DNA from: Ponticaulis sp.
GTDB taxonomy: Bacteria; Pseudomonadota; Alphaproteobacteria; Caulobacterales; Hyphomonadaceae
DNA length: 64,000 nt
Assembly: GCA_002692725.1 (NCBI GenBank)
Contig: NZLU01000067.1
Location: 1 to 64,000 of the forward strand
Direction of reading: 5' to 3'
Part shown: positions 55,665-63,128 of the stretch, piece after piece
Position numbering within the stretch: the first letter of the stretch is position 1
How the letters are laid out: each line of letters starts with the position of its first letter
Program-made: the position numbers and the translations under genes
The notes under the pieces: model-generated
Database searches by the model: none
Told to the model about the DNA's origin: nothing
What the model saw: the letters and a program-made list of their open reading frames with translations, nothing else

Positions 55665-57038
55665 TCAGCCAGGCAGCGAAGCGATTACATCCCGAATTGC
55701 ACTCAATGACCGCTTTACATCGGCGTCAGTTGTTTGCCAGTTAGAAACACTGATGCGTATCGCTGGTCTGCCTTTCCAGTTGGTCGGTCCAAACCAACAT
55801 TCGCCCGTCTTTTGTACCATACTGGCTAGCGCCGCAGGATCTATTCCGTCTGGCGGAGCCGCAACGACCTGGTTCAACACGACGTCATTCAGTATCTCAA
55901 ACCCCATGGATTCGAGTCCAGACGAAAGGGCTCTGGCATGCGCGCAAGTGCGATCCAGCAGATCGGCAACCCCTTTTCGACCCAGTGTTCTGAGTGTCGC
56001 CCAGATATCAATACCACGTGCTCGTCGGCTCATCTCCAGAACCGTGATCGGGGCGGCAACGCCCGACTGAACAATCTTTGTATAAGCCGTTTGAAAAGAC
56101 ATGGTTCGCTTCAGATCGTCCACATTGCGGCAGATCGCCAATCCACAATCATATGGCGTGTTCAGCCATTTATGACCGTCCGTTCCCCAACTGTCGGCCT
56201 TTTCTATTCCTTTGGTCAGATGCCGCAGCTGAGGTGATGCAGTTGCCCACAAACCAAATGCACCATCCACATGCACCCATGCGCCAACGCTATTCGCTCG
56301 CGCACAGATATCGTCGAAGGGGTCAAAGCTGCCGGAATTTACATTTCCTGCCTGGCAGATAACGATCATCTGTGAATCCAGTTCAGGTATCTTTTCTGCA
56401 ACCATGCGCCCCTGAGCATCCGTCGGCACGCGTTCAATATCGCGAAGTCCGATGCCAATCAGTGTCAGAGCTTTCATGACGGTTGCGTGGATATCGTCGG
56501 AGGTAACTACCCGAATGCGCGGGGCACCCCGCAACCCGTCACGCATCAGATCATAACCCAGACGATCGAGCAGCGCAGCTTGCGCTGAGACCAGACACGT
56601 GAAATTCGCAGCACTGGTTCCCGTGACAAAGTTCAAACTCGCAGAATGCGGTAACCCGAGCACCTGAAGACACCATTGTGAGGCCACCTCTTCAAGCTTG
56701 GCAGAAACGGGTGAAGTTATAGCGCTAAACCCGAGTTGATCCCACGCCGTCGCAAGCCAGTTAGCCGCCAGCGCCACCGGCAAAGTACCACCCGTCACAA
56801 GACCAAAAAAACGCCCACCTGTATTAGCAACCGTTGCAGGACTTCCAAATTTATCCATCAACTCAAGGGTCTCTACCGCATCACGACCTGACGTCGAAAG
56901 TTCCTCGTCAAACATGGCGAGGCCTGCCAGAGCTTTGGAATCCGGCGAGACACGCATCGCGTTCGCTTGCGACACATACCGGATCACCTGTTCTTTTACC
57001 TGATCCAGCAGGACTTTCGTTTCATTTCTGTTCTGCAT
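55665..57038 (-). CDS. PLP-dependent decarboxylase, group II type
   Basis: A 457-residue enzyme of the group II amino-acid decarboxylase family (glutamate, aromatic amino acid and similar). Key residues: the Schiff-base Lys in GTDGHKWLNTP (about residue 283), the preceding HVDGAFGLW, GNVNSGSFDP and TSAANFTCL. I start at ATG 57038; nine upstream codons overlap the cupin gene. It begins one base after the cupin stop, so both are one operon. It probably decarboxylates an aromatic or related amino acid in the cytoplasm; the substrate cannot be fixed. This is the main enzyme of the prfC islet. Confidence 0.9.
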   Translation of the reverse strand: MQNRNETKVLLDQVKEQVIRYVSQANAMRVSPDSKALAGLAMFDEELSTSGRDAVETLELMDKFGSPATVANTGGRFFGLVTGGTLPVALAANWLATAWDQLGFSAITSPVSAKLEEVASQWCLQVLGLPHSASLNFVTGTSAANFTCLVSAQAALLDRLGYDLMRDGLRGAPRIRVVTSDDIHATVMKALTLIGIGLRDIERVPTDAQGRMVAEKIPELDSQMIVICQAGNVNSGSFDPFDDICARANSVGAWVHVDGAFGLWATASPQLRHLTKGIEKADSWGTDGHKWLNTPYDCGLAICRNVDDLKRTMSFQTAYTKIVQSGVAAPITVLEMSRRARGIDIWATLRTLGRKGVADLLDRTCAHARALSSGLESMGFEILNDVVLNQVVAAPPDGIDPAALASMVQKTGECWFGPTNWKGRPAIRISVSNWQTTDADVKRSLSAIRDVIASLPG

Positions 57039-57039
57039 C

Positions 57040-57414
57040 TCAATTCCCCATTGGAACCACGCCATCCTGTTCGACCATCAACACGACGCTTCGCTCCCGC
57101 GCATGTGGGAAGTGCGTTACGCCTTTTGGAACGGTGAAGGCCTGTCTAGGCTTTAGGCTCACCATCCGGTCTTCAAGTTCGAAATCCAGATGCCCTTCCA
57201 ACACGAGGAAAAACTCGTCTTCGTCATCGCGTTTTTGCCAGTGAAAGTCCCCTTCCATTACGCCAGGACGTACCCAGGCATTATTCACGGCACACAGGGT
57301 ACGGTTCCACCAGGGCGTATGCTCATCGCCGATTTTCACAATATCGAAAAATTCATCGGCCGCATGCATGAGCGTGTCGGTCTTGATCTCGTATTCTGGT
57401 GAGGTATTGCTCAT
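57040..57414 (-). CDS. cupin domain protein
   Basis: A 124-residue single-domain cupin. Motif 1 resembles GDFHWQKRDDEDEFFLVLEG (His and Glu as metal ligands) around residues 55-74; motif 2 is PKGVTHFPHAR with the last His near residue 102. Small cupins of this shape include sensor-like and dioxygenase-like proteins. Strong ribosome binding site AGGAGA. It leads the cupin-decarboxylase operon, divergent from the ArsR gene. A role next to the decarboxylase, for instance on the same metabolite, is an inference from the operon. Confidence 0.86.
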   Translation of the reverse strand: MSNTSPEYEIKTDTLMHAADEFFDIVKIGDEHTPWWNRTLCAVNNAWVRPGVMEGDFHWQKRDDEDEFFLVLEGHLDFELEDRMVSLKPRQAFTVPKGVTHFPHARERSVVLMVEQDGVVPMGN

Positions 57415-57442
57415 AAGCCTATCTCCTGATCGGAAATTTGCT

Positions 57443-57470
57443 ATATAGGAAATTGCCTAATTGTCTATAT
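57443..57470. promoter_or_regulatory. inverted repeats between the cupin and ArsR genes
   Basis: TAGG-N6-CCTA (57446-57459) lies inside an outer pair ATATAG (57443-57448) and CTATAT (57465-57470). ArsR-family operators are A+T-rich interrupted palindromes of about this size. The outer right arm overlaps the TTG start of the arsR-like gene, so the protein would block its own gene and probably the divergent operon. Confidence 0.6.
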
Positions 57471-57769
57471 CTAAAATTGATGTCTTCAAAGCGCTGTCCA
57501 ATGAAAAGCGACTTCAGATTTTCGAATGGCTAAAAAACCCGCGTGCACATTTTCGCGAACAGGTGGATGGCGACCTCGTTGATGACGGTGTCTGCGGTGT
57601 GCTGATCGCAGAGAAACTTGACGTCAGTCAGCCAACAATTTCCGAGCACATGAAGATCCTCGTCCAGTCGGGACTGGTCATTTCAAAACGCATTAAGCAA
57701 TGGACATTCTACAAGCGCGATGAAGATGCCATCATGGCATTCTACGACGAATTACACCGCAACTTATGA
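57461..57769 (+). CDS. ArsR family regulator
   Basis: A 102-residue winged-helix repressor: DVFKALSNEKRLQIFEWLKNP at the start, then the recognition helix DVSQPTISEHMKILVQSGLV, then a wing ending FYKRDEDAI. Start TTG 57461 with AGGA ten bases upstream; no ATG fits. An inserted loop near residues 30-50 (HFREQVDGDLVDDGVCGV) contains one Cys, so it lacks the CxC pair of arsenite or cadmium sensors in alpha-3. Ligand unknown. Divergent from the cupin-decarboxylase operon, which it most likely represses through the palindromes between them. Confidence 0.9.
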   Translation: MSISKIDVFKALSNEKRLQIFEWLKNPRAHFREQVDGDLVDDGVCGVLIAEKLDVSQPTISEHMKILVQSGLVISKRIKQWTFYKRDEDAIMAFYDELHRNL

Positions 57770-57786
57770 GTTCTTTCCGGCGCCCA

Positions 57787-57880
57787 GAGAAATAATGGCA
57801 AAGGTGCGCCGGCGTTCGGCTTCTTCAGAAAGGCTCAAAGTCATCGCCGCGATTTAGTGGGGAATGGCGGAATTGTCGAG
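57787..57880 (-). repeat. direct repeat 2: displaced prfC 5' end (remnant)
   Basis: On the minus strand it encodes MTLSLSEEAERRRTFAIIS, identical to the prfC N-terminus, then departs (LGAGK and a stop soon after). Five base differences from the intact prfC fall within these codons and all are synonymous (TTG/TTA, ACC/ACA, TTT/TTC, GCC/GCG, ATT/ATC). The non-coding part also matches. It is a leftover of a prfC start displaced by the 2.2-kb islet. Confidence 0.9.
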
Positions 57881-58206
57881 GTGTCTCACAGTCGCTGACA
57901 CAGAAGACAAACGGCATGTTTTGAAATTCGATAGTGTCTTGGCGTGAGTCACGCTCACTCCCCTAGCCTGGTCAAATTGACACCAGCGTGGAGATTGTGT
58001 GCCGCCATCGATCGTCCGAGAACAGGTCCAGCTCTTCTGCTGGCCTTAATCGTTTCCCTACCGTTCTTTTGGACGGCTACTGATGAACAACAGAGCAGAT
58101 TTAGAAATCGCGGTTTAAACCGGATGATATAAATTCGTACATCTTGAACTTCTGATCATTCTGCCGTTAGGACAATGTAGGCGATCGTTTGGGTAGGGGG
58201 TCCCTT
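57881..58206. other. intergenic region right of the prfC remnant
   Basis: A 62-codon frame starting at a GTG at 57944 has a hydrophobic middle but no ribosome binding site and no family likeness, so I do not call it a gene. The stretch likely contains the ancestral prfC promoter on the minus strand and the promoter of the next gene. Confidence 0.5.
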
Positions 58207-59754
58207 ATGGCAGTGTTGAGTTCCATCCTTAGAGCCATTTCGTCCGATAAATCGCTTTGGGTATTTTTCGTCGGTTTCCTTGCAATTCTCTTTCTCAATG
58301 GCTTCCCCGTCAGTTGGGGGGGAAACGAGGTCCATTACTTGTTGCTGTCCCACAGCTTTGTCGAAGACGATGTATATGGAGAGCTGTTCTCTGCCTATGA
58401 CGAAACCAATTCGAAGTTTTTCATCTATTATTTACTGGGCTCCCTCGTCCAAGTGTTGGGATTTGATCTTACTCAGATTGTCGTAACACTGTTCCTTCTG
58501 ATCATGATGTCTCTGGCGTTGAGCTTCTTTTGCAAGGAACTTCAATTATCTCCGCCTCTGGCCTTTCTCGGCTCAGCATTATTTTTTTTTGCGCTTGACG
58601 GTGCCTACTATGGTGGTGCGGGTATTTCACTCTCGACTGAAGCCAAGAATTTCGCCTATATCGGAACATTGTTTTCCCTGACCTTCGCATTGCGAAAGAA
58701 ATGGATTGTCTCCAACGCTTTCGCAATTTTCGCGACTTACTGCCATTTCCTCGTTGGTGGATTCTGGACGCTCGCGGCCATCGCGATTTTCTGGCACAAC
58801 AATAATGACCGCTCTTCAGCCCTCAAGCTCTTCGGCAGCTATGTTATCTGTGTGCTTCCCCTTGTCGTGACCCTAGGTCTCGAACGAATGGAGGCCGTTC
58901 CGGAATATGTGAAAGAGTTCGAATACAGCCTCAACTACATTTATGCTGCGATCCGAAATCCGCACCACATCGCGCCGTTCGCAAGCATGGATGGGATAAC
59001 ATTTTGGATTCAAGGCTTCATTAATATCGTCATCGTGGCATCAGGGCTACTGTTTCTAAGGTTTACGATCTCAAATGAAGATGATCGCCGTTACATCAAC
59101 ATTATTATCGGCCTGCACGCTTACTTAGTTTTGGCGCTGATCATTTCCTTTATCGATCAGAAGACGTATCTGTTGGCCGCTTTCTACATGTTTCGACCCG
59201 CCGCCCTCACGCTTCTGCTGACGCTCTTGATCCTTGCGCGTTTAGTAACCCGACACACCGGCACAAAGAATCTCGAAACGCGGTCATTCCTTGCGCTCTG
59301 CGCCCTAGGAGTGGTCCTTTCCGGACCTGTAACCAGTTTTCTGGCAGACACCGTGAATTACAAAGGCGTATCAGTGGAAGCGCAGCTGTCAGAAGATGAA
59401 AGACAGCTTGTAGACTGGATCAGGGACAATACCAACGCTGACGATGCATTCCTTTTGTCGCCAACGGTTTCTGGAGATTACGGACCTCCAAAATGGTTAG
59501 GCTTTGAAATGTATACCGGTCGCCCAGCAGTCGTTCAGTTCAAATTTGTCGCCACCGCCAAGGCCGACTTGGCGAAATGGTATCGAGACATAACAAATTC
59601 GAGGAAGCTTCTAGGTGGCGATTGTAACGCCACAGAACTCCTGCCGTTCGACTATATCGTGTATTCCGACGAGGCTCCGAATAAAGGACTTGAGGATTGC
59701 ACTGTGGAAGTTGCCGCATTCGGAAACGCCAGATTATTGCAGATCACCAGATAG
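58207..59754 (+). CDS. multi-pass membrane protein, DUF6798-like or GT-C-like
   Basis: A 515-residue inner-membrane protein. I start at ATG 58207 after AGGGGG; six upstream codons are also open. About ten to eleven membrane segments span residues 12-400, followed by a soluble C-terminal domain (about 400-515). A conserved-looking acidic pair follows TM1 (GGNEVHYLL), where GT-C glycosyltransferases place their catalytic acids. The C-terminal domain begins QLVDWIRDNTNADDAFLLSP, similar to extracytoplasmic domains of such proteins, and contains two Cys (GDCNATEL, LEDCTVE). It resembles DUF6798 members. The gene is clearly A+T-richer than its neighbours, suggesting acquisition. A lipid-linked sugar donor is a guess. 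Confidence 0.72.
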   Translation: MAVLSSILRAISSDKSLWVFFVGFLAILFLNGFPVSWGGNEVHYLLLSHSFVEDDVYGELFSAYDETNSKFFIYYLLGSLVQVLGFDLTQIVVTLFLLIMMSLALSFFCKELQLSPPLAFLGSALFFFALDGAYYGGAGISLSTEAKNFAYIGTLFSLTFALRKKWIVSNAFAIFATYCHFLVGGFWTLAAIAIFWHNNNDRSSALKLFGSYVICVLPLVVTLGLERMEAVPEYVKEFEYSLNYIYAAIRNPHHIAPFASMDGITFWIQGFINIVIVASGLLFLRFTISNEDDRRYINIIIGLHAYLVLALIISFIDQKTYLLAAFYMFRPAALTLLLTLLILARLVTRHTGTKNLETRSFLALCALGVVLSGPVTSFLADTVNYKGVSVEAQLSEDERQLVDWIRDNTNADDAFLLSPTVSGDYGPPKWLGFEMYTGRPAVVQFKFVATAKADLAKWYRDITNSRKLLGGDCNATELLPFDYIVYSDEAPNKGLEDCTVEVAAFGNARLLQITR

Positions 59755-59970
59755 GCCAGCTTTCGAGGCACAATGCTCACTTGCTCCATGGTTTTTAGCT
59801 GAGAAAGAACCCGATATCGCGAGTTCGACAAGCAGCCTCGCCACGATTTTGTATATCTAGCCGTTTTAAATGGCTGCTCGTCCGTCGCGATTTCTTGATG
59901 TTTCTGGTCAGCCTTGCAGCGATCTGCGATCGCTGCATTCCCCAAGAGAATAGAGCAGTCAGACAGCGGG
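59755..59970. other. intergenic region, nothing supported
   Basis: Sequence between the convergent membrane-protein and nhaA genes. No gene and no clear terminator found. Confidence 0.5.
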
Positions 59971-61167
59971 TCAGGTCGCAGGTTGGACTGATTGTCTTGT
60001 CTTCGGCGCACTCGCAAACAGCAAGGCCACGCCAAGCAATGCTGACAGCGTTGAGCCCACAAGAACGCCCAACCTCACTTCATTCATCATGGACGCATCA
60101 GAGAAGGCCAAAGTGCCGATGAAGAGCGACATGGTGAAACCAATACCTGTGAGACAGGCCAGGCTGTAAATCTGCAGCCAGTTCACACCGTCCGGCAATT
60201 TTGCCAGCCCGGACTTCACAGCGATGAAAGTGAAGCCAAACACACCCAATTGCTTACCGATAAACAGGCCGGCCGCGATACCAAGCGTGAGAGGCGACAG
60301 CAGTGCGCTTAGCGACATGCCCGCGAATGAGACGCCTGCATTTGCAAAAGCAAACAGCGGCACGATGGCAAACGCAACCCATGGGTGGAGACCATGCTCA
60401 AGCCGCTTGAGTGGTGACCTTTGGTCTTCTTCGCTACCATGTATGGGAATAAGCAGCGCCGTGATCACACCCGCCAACGTCGCATGAACGCCGGATTTGA
60501 GCACGCACACCCACATAAAGACGCCAATCAGCACATAAGGCGCGATGCGTTTTACACCGGCGCGGTTCAGCGCAACCAGACCTGCCAGACCGATCACCGC
60601 CAGTCCAAGCGCCTCCACTGTCAGGTTTTCCGTATAGAACAGCGCGATAATTACTATGGCACCGAGGTCGTCGATGATCGCAATCGCCAACAATAACACT
60701 TTGAGCGCAACCGGTGCACGCGTCCCCATCAGAGCCAGAATGCCCAGGGCAAAGGCAATGTCGGTTGCGGCCGGGATGGCCCAACCATTGAGATTGGCAC
60801 CGGCATTCTGATTGATGAGAAGGAAGACAAGTGCAGGAAGTGCCATACCGCCAATGGCAGCAATGAATGGCAGTGACATTTTCTCCAGCGACGACAATTG
60901 CCCTTGCAGCACCTCTCGTTTGATCTCGAGACCGATCAGGAAGAAAAACACCGCCATCAGGCCGTCATTGATCCAGAGAACAAGGGGTTTATCGATACTG
61001 AGCGCACCGATCGTCACCGCCACCGGAGTGGACAGGAACGCACCATAAGCGGGCGCCAGAAAGGAATTGTTCGCGAGGACGGCAAGCACCGTTGTTGCAA
61101 TGAGCAACAAGCCGGCGGAGGGCGCCCATTCGAAGAATTCGATCGCTCTTTTAAAAATGTAAGTCAT
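59971..61167 (-). CDS. nhaA: Na+/H+ antiporter NhaA
   Basis: A 398-residue inner-membrane antiporter that exports Na+ or Li+ in exchange for protons and is active at alkaline pH. Eleven to twelve membrane segments. The ion-binding Asp pair is in LAIAIIDDLGAIVIIALFY around residue 165, and other family blocks include FFLIGLEIKREVLQG and WAIPAATDIAFALG. The ribosome binding site AAAGGG lies five bases before the ATG. An intrinsic terminator ends immediately before it, and the gene follows the NTF2-like gene on the same strand, so expression is probably controlled by read-through or by a promoter overlapping the terminator. Confidence 0.95.
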   Translation of the reverse strand: MTYIFKRAIEFFEWAPSAGLLLIATTVLAVLANNSFLAPAYGAFLSTPVAVTIGALSIDKPLVLWINDGLMAVFFFLIGLEIKREVLQGQLSSLEKMSLPFIAAIGGMALPALVFLLINQNAGANLNGWAIPAATDIAFALGILALMGTRAPVALKVLLLAIAIIDDLGAIVIIALFYTENLTVEALGLAVIGLAGLVALNRAGVKRIAPYVLIGVFMWVCVLKSGVHATLAGVITALLIPIHGSEEDQRSPLKRLEHGLHPWVAFAIVPLFAFANAGVSFAGMSLSALLSPLTLGIAAGLFIGKQLGVFGFTFIAVKSGLAKLPDGVNWLQIYSLACLTGIGFTMSLFIGTLAFSDASMMNEVRLGVLVGSTLSALLGVALLFASAPKTRQSVQPAT

Positions 61168-61178
61168 GTCAGCCCTTT

Positions 61179-61211
61179 AAAAAAATGGGCGAGACTGGTA
61201 ACAGTCTCGCC
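61179..61211 (-). terminator. intrinsic terminator directly before nhaA
   Basis: On the minus strand GGCGAGACTG and CAGTCTCGCC form a perfect 10-bp stem with loop TTAC, followed by CATTTTTTT. The nhaA ribosome binding site starts right after the T-run, 12 bases before the ATG. It separates the NTF2-like gene from nhaA or acts as a leader attenuator. Confidence 0.9.
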
Positions 61212-61263
61212 AGTTTACTCGGGGTGGAGGTGGCCGGATCAAGGTCCGGCCATCAGAGACTGT

Positions 61264-61833
61264 TCAGCTCTGTTCATACGGCAGTGAGGAATGGTGAAGC
61301 ATGATGCGAACGACACCGCTTTCATCCTTCCGATAGCCAAAGGTGAATTCGACTTTCACCTCATCGGCCTCATCAACGGGCGTGAAATAATAGTGGCCCA
61401 TCGCGAAGGCTAAGCCGTTCAGAAGCTGGATGTGCTGCATGCCAAACCGCACATTCGCCCAGGGCCTGATCGCGAACCCGTTATCCTCGGGATAATCGTC
61501 GCCGATAAAATACGACAGAGCGCCTTTGTAGTTCGGGCGGAATGGAACCGTTGAAGCCAGGGTTGGCTTGAACAACACCTTGCCAGCCTGAAAGTCATAC
61601 AGTCGTCGGATCATGTCGCTCGCCACCGAGCGGTAATCACCCTTGTCCAGATAGACTTTACTGATCGCGACGATCCCGGACGCCCATTGCATTTGGGCAT
61701 TCAGCACCTCTTGTCGGGTTATCAGATCAGGCTTTGCACTGTTTGCCGATGACAACAGATAAGCGTCATCGAAATCCGTGGGCGTGATCTGACTTTGGTC
61801 AGGCGAATAAAGGTCGGAAATACGCTCTGACAT
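61264..61833 (-). CDS. NTF2-like protein (misnamed phosphoribosyl-AMP cyclohydrolase group)
   Basis: A 189-residue soluble protein resembling a marine-bacterial family that databases often call phosphoribosyl-AMP cyclohydrolase but whose fold suits the NTF2/SnoaL group (CaMKII association domain-like). Landmarks: MQWASGIVAISKVYLDKGDY, LFKPTLASTVPFRPN, GALSYFIGDDYPEDNGFAI, FGMQHIQLLNGLAFAMGHYY and a final RIMLHHSSLPYEQ (each is part of a longer block). Such domains form cone-shaped pockets for small ligands. No HisI zinc motif is visible. It begins by a one-base TGATG overlap with the stop of the preceding 59-residue gene. Function unknown. Confidence 0.75.
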   Translation of the reverse strand: MSERISDLYSPDQSQITPTDFDDAYLLSSANSAKPDLITRQEVLNAQMQWASGIVAISKVYLDKGDYRSVASDMIRRLYDFQAGKVLFKPTLASTVPFRPNYKGALSYFIGDDYPEDNGFAIRPWANVRFGMQHIQLLNGLAFAMGHYYFTPVDEADEVKVEFTFGYRKDESGVVRIMLHHSSLPYEQS

Positions 61834-62012
61834 CAGACCTTCTCCTCTGTTGAAGCTGGTGTCGTGACGGCAGAGACAGGCGCCGTCATGGCGGGTGAGA
61901 ACAGAGGCGATGCCGGGATCACACTGGGCAATCTTCGATCTGCGATGAACTTCGGACGGCGCGAAGCGCGATAGTTCAGATGTCTGCGAATAATTTGTCG
62001 TGTACGGCGCAT
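61833..62012 (-). CDS. 59-residue basic protein, first gene of the nhaA operon
   Basis: A short frame with strong support from context: ribosome binding site AAGGAG seven bases before ATG 62012, and a TGATG junction with the next gene. The protein is very basic at the start (MRRTRQIIRRHLNYRASRR), then Pro/Ala/Ser-rich with no membrane helix. A longer frame starting further upstream lacks a ribosome binding site and runs into the lysR promoter. It could be a small regulatory peptide, an RNA-binding protein or mainly a translational leader for the next gene. Confidence 0.62.
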   Translation of the reverse strand: MRRTRQIIRRHLNYRASRRPKFIADRRLPSVIPASPLFSPAMTAPVSAVTTPASTEEKV

Positions 62013-62071
62013 TTCAGGTCTCCTTTGCTTTGATGTTCTTGATTTGGAGACAGAGCTTCCATACTTCCAAT

Positions 62072-62106
62072 AGAAGTAAAATGTATTATTGATCGAAAAA
62101 AACGAT
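62072..62106. promoter_or_regulatory. two palindromes in the LysR/operon divergent promoter
   Basis: TACTTC-N5-GAAGTA (62072-62088) and ATCG-N7-CGAT (62092-62106) lie side by side, in the 96 bases between the two start codons. Both are interrupted dyads of the T-N11-A size favoured by LysR-family regulators, and the second ends two bases before the lysR start. They are likely the regulator's own binding sites. Confidence 0.6.
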
Positions 62107-62108
62107 AG

Positions 62109-63020
62109 ATGAGACCCACGCTGAAACAGCTCAGTTATTTTGTTGAGATCGCGGAAACGGGCCGTTTTGGCGAAGCTGCGCGGCGTATGAATGTCAGTCA
62201 GTCCAGCCTTTCTGCGCAGATTGCAGATATGGAAGAAGAACTCGGCGCGCGCCTGATTGAACGTGGTCGACATGGCGCACTTCTCACACCAGCCGGAAAC
62301 GATGTCGTCGTGCAAGCGCGTCTGATCCTGAGGGAGGTTGAGGAATTAAAGTCGATTGCCCGTCAGAGTGAGGAACAATTTGCAGGTCGCATCAATCTCG
62401 GCGTTCTGCCGTCCATCGGCCCCTACCTGCTCCCACCTTTCACACGCCATCTACATCAACGCTTTCCGAAATTACGCCTGGTTGTGCGCGAAGAAAGTAC
62501 GATCGATCTCGAAAAACACCTGAGCGACGGACATTTTGATCTGGTCGTCTCCACACCTGAGGATCATCCCGACGCGGAATCGGTCATTCTGTTTCAGGAA
62601 CACTTTTGGGTCTGCGCCGCGCCGGATGATCCTCTGAGTTCTTCGCTCGAGCCTGTACAGCTGAGCGAGCTTCGTCATCAGCCCTTCATCTCCTTGGGAT
62701 ACGGCCACAGGCTCAGTCAGATGGTGCGGGAACTGGCCCAGGAAACGGGCACCTATGTCAGCTCGGAATACGAAGGCACCAGCCTCGACGCCGTCCGTCA
62801 AATGGCGGTCATGGGGGCCGGCATTGCAGTCCTTCCAAGCCTCTATGCCTTGTCAGAGGCAAGGCGCGATCCGCATCTCACAATCAGGCGAATTGACCAT
62901 TCCAAGGCTGTTCGAAACGTTTCGCTATGCTGGAGACGAACGTCGGCTCTTTCAACACAGTTTCGCTTACTCGCTGACTTTCTCTCCGAAACGGCAAACG
63001 ATATTCTGGACGCAGGCTAG
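62109..63020 (+). CDS. LysR family regulator, OxyR-like without redox cysteines
   Basis: A 303-residue regulator. The N-terminal winged helix (about 4-62) reads LKQLSYFVEIAETGRFGEAARRM and VSQSSLSAQIADMEEELG (given in part). The effector domain follows OxyR closely (LPSIGPYLLPPFTRHLHQRFPKL, and SLDAVRQMAVMGAGIAVLPSL). Where OxyR has its two reactive Cys in GHCLRDQA...C, this protein has GHRLSQMV and no Cys. It therefore cannot sense peroxide in the OxyR way. It is divergent from the small-protein/NTF2-like/nhaA operon and most likely controls it. No strong ribosome binding site is seen. Confidence 0.9.
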   Translation: MRPTLKQLSYFVEIAETGRFGEAARRMNVSQSSLSAQIADMEEELGARLIERGRHGALLTPAGNDVVVQARLILREVEELKSIARQSEEQFAGRINLGVLPSIGPYLLPPFTRHLHQRFPKLRLVVREESTIDLEKHLSDGHFDLVVSTPEDHPDAESVILFQEHFWVCAAPDDPLSSSLEPVQLSELRHQPFISLGYGHRLSQMVRELAQETGTYVSSEYEGTSLDAVRQMAVMGAGIAVLPSLYALSEARRDPHLTIRRIDHSKAVRNVSLCWRRTSALSTQFRLLADFLSETANDILDAG

Positions 63021-63128
63021 CCCTGGTCGGAAGCTCCCCATAGCGCGACAATACCGCACTTGCCTCCTGCCCTTTCCTCCTGATCGGTTTAATGGCAATC
63101 GATTGAATGAATGGGGAATAGGGGTGTC

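Noticed and set aside
55567..57880. A complete SXT/R391-like element at prfC
   Set aside because: The duplicated prfC head fits that target, but no integrase, excisionase, transfer or replication gene is present; only a three-gene islet is seen.
57944..58132. A 62-codon frame with a hydrophobic stretch
   Set aside because: GTG start without ribosome binding site; basic, repetitive composition; no homology recognised.
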